A stretch of DNA of 64,000 bases from Phascolarctos cinereus (lineage: Eukaryota; Chordata; Mammalia; Diprotodontia; Phascolarctidae). Numbering within the stretch: the first letter of the stretch is position 1; every line of letters begins with the position of its first letter. Made by a program: the position numbers and the translations under genes. The stretch covers positions 10,036,501 through 10,100,500 of the forward strand of contig NW_018344008.1 of assembly GCF_002099425.1 (NCBI RefSeq), written 5' to 3'. The notes under the pieces were generated by a model. The model had not been told where the DNA came from. It worked only from the letters and a program-made list of their open reading frames with translations, and did no database searches. Shown in pieces: positions 57,617-64,000 of this stretch.

Positions 57617-57642
57617 CTATACACACACACACACACACACAC
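57571..57642 (+). repeat. (TATC)n and (AC)n microsatellite inside HAL1-like element
   Basis: About 11 TATC units followed by about 12 AC units, after the CTGTGCCCTCTGTCTG anchor that is shared by the other copies. Confidence 0.95.
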
Positions 57643-57791
57643 ATTATTTATACACACATATAATTTTTTGCCTCCAACTACCCTAATACTGACAAAGGTC
57701 TCATGAGCTATAAATATCATCTTTACACGCAAGAATGTAAACAGTTCAACCTTAATAAGTGTCTTATGAGTTCTCTTTCCTGTTTACCTCT

Positions 57792-58300
57792 TCATGTCCC
57801 ACTTGAGTCTTGTATTTGAAAGTCAAATTTTCTATTCAGCTTTGGTCTTTTCATCAAGAATGCTTGAAAGTCCTCTATTTCACTGAATGACCATTTTCCC
57901 CCCTGAAGGATTATACTCAGTTTTGCTGGGTAGGTGATTCTTGGTTGTAATCCTATCTCCTTTGCCCTTTGGAATATTATATTCCATGCCCTGTGGTCAT
58001 TTAATGTAGAAGCTGCTAAATCTTCTGTTACCCTGATTGTGTTTCCACAATACTTGAATTGTTTCTTTCTGGCTGCTTGTAATAGTTTCTCCTTGACCTG
58101 GGAACTCTGGAATTTGGCTACAATATTCCTAGGAGTTTTCCTTTGGGGATCTCTTTCAGGAGGAGATCTGTGGATTTTTTCCATTTCTATTTTGCCCTCT
58201 GGTTCTACTATATCAGGGCAGTTTTCCTTGATAATTTCTTGAAAGATGATGTCTAGGCTCTTTTTTTGATCATGGATTTCAGATAGTCCAATAATTTTTT
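57792..58300 (-). pseudogene. HAL1-like ORF1, C-terminal part
   Basis: The frame 57792-58184 (130 codons) opens at MEKIHRSPPERDPQRKTPRN and contains EKLLQAARKKQFKYCGNTIR, DLAASTLNDHRAWNIIFQRA, then LQPRITYPAKLSIILQGGKWSF and ends in IQDSSGT. This is the ORF1 C-terminal nucleic-acid-binding domain and is unbroken for that length. Upstream, GTAGAACCAGAGGGC and the IFQEIIKENCPDI region (58190-58265) continue in the same element in another frame. A recent L1 insertion removed or displaced the N-terminal half. Confidence 0.9.
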
Positions 58301-58675
58301 TTCTGTTTTAGTTAATAACTCTTTTTTTAAATTTTATTAATTTATTTTGATTTATCAAAAATCAATTCCATATGCTTTTGAGTTGAAAAATTTTCTCCCC
58401 CTTCCTCCCCCCACCCTCCTCAAGACAGTGCACAATCTGATATAGGCTTTACATTTACATTCCCATTAAACATATTTTCACATTACTGAAGTTGTAAGTA
58501 AAAATTAAAACCAATAGGAGGAACTATCAGAAAGATGAAACAAAACTCAACAGAAGGTAAAAATAAGTGATAGCGATTTGACTTCCATAGTTCTTTCTTT
58601 GGATGTGGACAGCATTTTCCACCCTGAGGCCTCTGGAGATGTCTTAGATCCTTGTAATGCTGAGAAGGGTTCAGT

Positions 58676-61600
58676 TTAACAATAATCATTGCATAACATG
58701 GCTGTTATTGTGTACAAAGTCCTCTTGGTTCTGCTCACTTCACTCAGCATCAGACCATATAAGTCTTTCCAGGTTTTTCTGAAGTCAGCCTGTTCATCAT
58801 TTCTTATAGCACAATAGTATTCCATTACATTCATATACCACAACTTGCTCAGCCATTCCCCAATTAATGGGCATCCTCTCAATTTCCAATTCTTTGCCAC
58901 CACAAAAAGAGCTGCTATGAATATTTTTGTACATGTGGGTCCTTTTCCCATTTGTTTGATCTCTTTGGGATATAGCCCTAGAAGTGCTATTGCTGGATCA
59001 AAGGGTATGCACATTTTTGTAGCCCTTTGGGCATAGTTCCAAATTGTTCTCCAAAATGGTTGGATCATTTCACAACTCCACCAACAATGTATTAGTGTTC
59101 CAATTTTCCCACATCTTCTCCAACATTTATCATTTTCCTGTTTTGTCATGTTGGCCAATCTGATAGGTGTGATGTGGTACCTCAGAGTTGTTTTGATTTG
59201 CATTTCTCTAATCAATAATGATTTAGAGCATTTTTTCACTTGACTATAGATGGCTTTAATTTCTTCATCTGAGAACTGTCTGTTCATATCCTTTGACCAT
59301 TTATCAATTGGGGAATGGCTTGTGTTCTTATAAATTTGTCTTAATTCTCTATATATTTTAGAAATGAGGCCTTTATCAGAGAGACTGGTTGTAAAAATTC
59401 TTTCCCAATTTTCTACCTTCCTTCTAATCTTAGTTGCATTGGCTTTGTTTGTGCAAAACCTTTTCAATTTAATGTAATGAAAATTATCCATTTTGCTTTT
59501 CATAATGTTCTCTATCTCCTGTTTGGTCATGAATTCTTCTGTTCTCCATAGATCTGATAGGTAAACTATTCCTTGTTCTCCCAGTTTACTTATGGTATCA
59601 GCCTTTATATCTAAGTCATGAACCCATTTTGACTTTATTTTGGTATATGGTGTGAGATTTAGTTTCTGCCATACTCTTTTCCAGTTTTCCCAGCAGTGTT
59701 TTTTCAAAGAGTGGGTTCTTATCCCAGAAGCTGGGGTCTTTGGGTTTATCAAATAATAGATTACTATAGTCATTGACTACTGTGTCTTGCATATTTAACC
59801 TATTCCACTGATCCACCTCCCTATTTCTTAGCCAGTACCAAGCAGTTTTGATGATTGCTGCTTTATAATACAATTTAAGATCTGGAATTGCTAGGCCACC
59901 TTCCCCTGCATTTCTTTTCATTAGTTCCTTTGATATTCTGGACCTTTTGTTTTTCCAAATGAATCTTATTATTTTTTCTAACTCTATAAAATAATTTTTG
60001 GTAGTTTGATTGGTATGGCACTGAATAAGTAAATTAGCTTAGGTAGGATTGTCATTTTTATTATATTAGCTCGGCCTACCCATGAGCAACTGATGTTTTT
60101 CCAATTATTTAGATCTGATTTTATTTGTGTGAAAAGTGTTTTGTAATTGTGTTCATAGAGTTCCTGGGTTTGTTTTGGGAGGTAGACTCCTAAATATTTT
60201 ATAATGTCTACAGTAAGTTTAAATGGGATTTCTCTTTCTATCTCTTGCTGTTGGGCTTTGTTGGTAATATATAGAAATGCTGATGATTTATGTGGGTTTA
60301 TTTTATAGCCTGCAACTTTGCTAAAGTTGTTTATTATTTCAAGTAGTTTTTTACTTGATTCTCTAGGATTCTCTAAGTATCATCATGTCATCTGCAAAGA
60401 GTGATAGCTTTGTTTCTTCTTTGCCTATTCTAATGCCTTCAATTTCTTTTTCTTCTCTTATTGCTAAAGCTAAGTTTCCAGTACAATATTGAATAACAGT
60501 GGTGATAATGGACATCCTTGTTTCACCCCGATCTTATTGGAAATGCTTCTAGCCTGTCCCCATTACATATAATGCTTGCTGAAGGTTTTAGATATATGCT
60601 ATTTATTATTTTAAGGAAGACTCCATTTATACCTATGCTTTCTAGTGTTTTTAATAGGAATGGGTGTTGTATTTTATCAAAAGCTTTTTCTGCATCTATT
60701 GAGATGATCATGTGGTTTCTGTTGGTTTTGGTGTTGATATGCTCAATGATGCTGATAGTTTTCCTAATATTGAACCAACCCTGCATTCCTGGTATAAATC
60801 CTACCTGGTCATAGTGTATTATTCTTGTGATAAGTTGCTGCAATCTATTTGCTAGTATTTTGTTTAAAATTTTTGCATCTATATTCATTAGAGAAATTGG
60901 TCTATAATTTTCTTTCTCTATTTTGACTCTTCCTGGTTTAGGTATCAACACCATATTTGTATCATAAAAAGAATTTGGTAAGACTCCTTCTTCACCTATT
61001 TTCCCAAATAGTCTATATAGTATTGGAATTAATTGTTCTTTAAATGTTTGATAGAATTTGCATGTAAATCCATCTGGCCCTGGAGATTTTTTCCTAGGGA
61101 GTTCATCAATGGCTTGTTCAATTTCTTTTTCTGAGATGGGGTTATTTAAGTATTTTACTTCCTCTTCGTTAATCTGGGCAATTTATATTTTTGTAAATAT
61201 GTATCCATTTCACTAAGATTGTCAAATTTGTTGGCATATAGTTGGGCAAAATAATTCCTAATTATTGTTTTAATTTCCTCTTCCTTGGTGGTAGCTTCAC
61301 TGTTTCCTTCTTGATACTAGCAATTTGGTTTTCTTCTTTTTTTTTAATTAAATTAACCAAAGATTTATCTATTTTATTTTTTTTCATAAAACCAGCTCTT
61401 AGTTTTATTTATTAGTTCAATAGTTTTCTTAATTTCAATTTTATTAATTTTTCCTTTGGTTTTCAATATTTCTAATTTGTGTTTAGTTGAGGATTTTTAA
61501 TTTGTTCTTTTTCTAGTTTTTTTAGTTGTATGCCCAATTCATTAATCTCCTCTTTTTCTATTTTATTTATGTAAGCATTTAGAGATATAAAACTTCCCCT

Positions 61601-62458
61601 AAGAACTGCTTTCGCTGCATCCCATAGTTTTGGTATGTTGTCTCATTATTGTCATTCTCTTGAATGAAATTATTGATTGTTTCTATGATTTGTTGTTTGA
61701 CCCAATCATTTTTTAGGATTAGATTATTTAGTTTCCAATTATTTTTTAGTCTATCTTTCCATGGCCCTTTATTACATATAATTTTTATTGTCATGATCTG
61801 AAAAGGATGCATTTAATATTTCTGCCTTTCTGCATTGGATTGTGAGGTTTTTATGCCCTAGTACATGGTCAATTTTTGTGTATGTGCCATGTATGAGAAA
61901 AAAGTATATTCCTTTCTATCCCCATTCAGTTTTCTCCAGAGGTCTATCATACCTAACTTTTCTAATGTTCTATTCACCTCCTTAACTTCTTTCTTGTTTA
62001 TTTTGTGGTTAGATTATCTAGTGCAGAGAGGGGGAGGTTCAGGTCCCCCACTAGTATAGTTTTGCTGTCTATTTCTTCCTGTAACTCCCTGAACTTCTCC
62101 TGTAAGAATTTGGAAGTTATACCATTTGGTGCATATATGCTTAGTAATGATATTACTTCATTGTCTATGGTGCCTTTTAGCAGGATGTAGTTTCCTTCCT
62201 TATCTCTTTTGATTAGATCTATTTTTGCTTTTGCTTTGTCTGAGATCAGGATTGCTACCCCTGCTTTTTTTACTTCAGCTGACACATAATATATTCTGCT
62301 CCAGCCTTTTACCTTTACCCTGTATGTGTCACTCTTTTTCAAATGTGTTTCCTGTAAACAACATATTGTAGGATTATGGTTTTTAATCCATTCTGCAATC
62401 CATTTTCTGTTTTATGGGAGAGTTCATCCCATTCACATTCACAGTTATGATTACTATC
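58676..62458 (-). pseudogene. L1 ORF2 (endonuclease-reverse transcriptase), broken in several frames
   Basis: The endonuclease piece 61998-62342 (114 codons) has YILLKGTIDNEVISLLSIYAPN and KTILVGDLNLPLS; ICCLQETHL lies just upstream in a different frame. The RT piece 60523-60954 (143 codons) has [28 protein letters not shown] and [16 protein letters not shown] is at 60387-60398. The C-terminal piece 58676-59773 (365 codons) has CWRRCGKIGTLIHCWWSC, the cysteine motif of L1 ORF2. Normal length is about 1250 residues. At least five frame changes or stops separate these pieces, so no full protein is possible. Family role: target-primed reverse transcription in the nucleus. Confidence 0.93.
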
Positions 62459-62459
62459 T

Positions 62460-63096
62460 GTGTCTTTTTCTCCATCCTTTTTTCCCCCCATTTATGCTTT
62501 TCTTTCTCCTTTTTCCTTTCCCCTCTTCACTAGTGTTTTGCTTTTGACCACTGTGTCCTTCAGTCCCTCCCCCTATTATCCCTTTCCCTTTTCTTCCCCT
62601 TTACTTACTGATTCTTCCCTCCCTTCTTTCCCCCTCCCTTTTCTTTCCCCCTCCCTTTTCTTTCCCTTTTCCCTCCTACTGCCTATAGGGCAAGTTAGAT
62701 TTCTATAAACTGATTATGTTATGCCCTTCTTGAGCCAAATCTGATGAGAGTAAGGTTCAAACAATGCTCACCCTCCCTCCCTTCTTTCCCTCTGCTGTAA
62801 TAGGATTTTGTGTCTTTTCCTGTAATGTAATTTACCCTTGTCTGCCTCCTCCTTTCTCAGTACATTTTCTAAGATCAGATTGATCCACTTATTTGGATCC
62901 ATTTAACCCACTTGATTAGATTTTTTTTATCATTACATCAAAGTCAACTAATATCCACCCTCTTTATGTATACTCCTTTAACATGGTGTAATAACAATAC
63001 AGTTCTCAAGGGTTGCAAGTGTCATATTCCCTTGTAGGGGTTTAAACAGCCCCCCCCATTAACAACATATTGTATCTTTCTGTCCCATTTACCTTT
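62460..63096 (-). other. L1 intergenic region between ORF1 and ORF2
   Basis: Minus-strand spacer of about 640 bases, rich in TCCC/CTTT on the plus strand. It corresponds to 49790-50310 and 29810-30370. The plus-strand frames here (62326-62708) are antisense low-complexity artefacts. Confidence 0.8.
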
Positions 63097-64000
63097 TTAT
63101 GTCCTTATTGAGTCCTGTACTTGAAGATCAAATTTTTTGTTGAGCTCTGGTCTTTTTATCAGGAAAGTTTGGAAGTCTCCTATTTTGTTGAATATCCACC
63201 TCCTCCCTTGAAAAATGATGCTCATTTTTGCTGGGTAATTGATCCTTGGCTGCATTCCAAGCTCCTTTGCCTTATGGAATATCATGTTCCATGCCCTGCG
63301 GTCTTTTAATGTAGAAGCTGCAAGGTCCTGTGTAATCCTGACTGTGGTTCCATGATATTTAAATTGTTTCTTTCTGGCTGCTTGCAGCACCTTCTCTTTC
63401 ATCTGGTAATTTTGGAATTTTGCTATTATATTCCTTGGTTTGTCAATTTGGGATCTCTTTCAGGTGGTGATCGGTGGATTCTTTCTATGGTTATTTTCCC
63501 TTCTGGTTCTAGGACTTCAGGGCAGTTTTCCTTTATGATTTCCTGAAAGATACTGTCCAGGCTCTTTTTTTCATCATGATTTTCAGGTAGTCCAATAATT
63601 TTTAAATTGTCTCTCCTGAGTCGATTTTCCAGGTCGGTTGTTTTACTGATGAGGTATTTTATGTTTTCATCTATTTTTTCATTTTTTTGTTTCTGTTTGA
63701 CTGATTCTTGCTCTCTCATAGAGACATTAGTTTCCATTTGTCCAATTCTAGTTTTTAACAGATTGTTTTCTTCTGTTAGTTTTTGTACTTCCTTCTTCAA
63801 TTGGCCAATTGTGTTTTTTAGGGACTTGTTTTCTTCAGTGTATTTTTTTTCCAATTGGCCAATTGTATTTTTGAAGGACTCTTCTACCTCTCTCATTTGA
63901 CTATTAAAATCCTTCTTGAGCTCTTCTAAGAAGGCTTTTTGGGCTTCAGACCAGTTCATATTCCCTTTTGTTGTTGCAGATGTGGGTTTGTTGACAATGT
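63097..64000 (-). pseudogene. L1 ORF1, partial at window edge
   Basis: The frame 63426-63959 (177 codons) begins MNWSEAQKAFLEELKKDF, continues with a long heptad coiled coil (NTIGQLEKKYTEENKSLK, then NTIGQLKKEVQKLTEENN), then KYLISKTTDLENRLRRDNLKI (RRM start) and NCPEVLEPEGKITIERIHRSPPERDP. A second frame, 63097-63402 (101 codons), carries the C-terminal domain from KVLQAARKKQFKYHG to DLQVQDSIRT and the stop. One frame change near 63405-63430 separates them. The N-terminus, normally about 40 residues further, is beyond the window. Confidence 0.93.

Larger units (their letters stand above)
56715..58310 (-). mobile_element. HAL1-like ORF2-less element, ORF1 C-terminus to 3' end
   Basis: In minus-strand order: ORF1 C-terminal part (58300-57792), intergenic region (57790-57150), the shared junction near 57129-57142, an L1 3' end (57125-56960), then the intergenic-type block and second 3' end (56960-56715). 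The composition equals the other two HAL1-like copies. Its 5' side is cut at about 58302-58310, where a younger L1 begins; the remainder may lie beyond the right window edge. Confidence 0.85.
58310..64000 (-). mobile_element. Nearly complete, relatively young L1, running off the right edge
   Basis: On the minus strand the 3' UTR (T-rich left end at 58320, then 58360-58675) is followed by ORF2 (58676-62458), intergenic region (62460-63096) and ORF1 (63097 to the window end). The 5' UTR and ORF1 N-terminus lie outside. It is the best preserved L1 in the window, with ORF pieces up to 365 codons. It inserted into the HAL1-like element at 56715-58310. Conservation suggests a more recent insertion than the other L1s, but it is still broken in both ORFs. 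Confidence 0.92.

Noticed and set aside
1-64000. CRISPR arrays, rRNA, tRNA genes, bacterial-type operons or a novel defence system
   Set aside because: The repeats are eukaryotic retrotransposons and microsatellites. No regular spacer array, clover-leaf sequence or host-like operon was seen.

Overview
The window looks like AT-rich intergenic DNA from a marsupial nuclear genome. I found no host protein-coding gene, rRNA, tRNA or CRISPR array. The marsupial call rests on the repeats. There are many copies of an L1 lineage with a 5' end reading roughly GGAGCCAAGATGG and an ORF1 with EELKKDF / NCPDILEPE blocks. There are SINEs with a GGCAGCTAGGTGG-like tRNA-type head and a GAAATGACTGAACAAC tail, which resembles RTE 3' ends. 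Old L2, L3/CR1, MIR and hAT relics lie beneath them. I cannot tell an American from an Australian marsupial.

Layout. 1-3.2 kb: old L1 (-). 3.2-14 kb: mostly unassigned DNA with MIR and SINE copies, an 85-bp inverted repeat tied to a head-to-head SINE pair, a palindromic hAT-like MITE and two further hAT-like relics. 14-17 kb: L2, SINE, L3 and L1 relics. 17-25.3 kb: two old minus-strand L1s, each split by a younger L1-derived insertion. These are an internally deleted L1 (18130-20562) and an ORF2-less, HAL1-like element (21526-24478) with a perfect 16-bp target-site duplication. 25.5-27.8 kb: L2 with an inserted MIR-type SINE, then an L1 scrap. 28.5-36 kb: three L1 insertions nested inside each other. 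36-46 kb: L2, L3, SINE and microsatellites around unassigned DNA. 46.1-54.4 kb: a full-length but decayed L1 (+) with a HAL1-like element inside its ORF1. 54.4-56.7 kb: L2, SINE, MIR and L3. 56.7-58.3 kb: a third HAL1-like copy (-). 58.3-64 kb: a nearly complete, fairly young but broken L1 (-) that runs off the right edge.

The most interesting signal is a non-autonomous L1-derived family. Three copies (21526-24478, 47564-49326, 56715-58310) carry 5' modules and/or ORF1 but no ORF2. All three have the same junction from the ORF2 start to the 3' UTR and the same composite 3' end, in which an intergenic-type block and a second 3' end are repeated. A different deletion class (30865-35253) breaks at nearly the same 5' point but keeps the ORF2 C-terminus. 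Both types would have needed L1 machinery supplied in trans. Every L1 copy in the window is broken, so none is expected to be autonomous.
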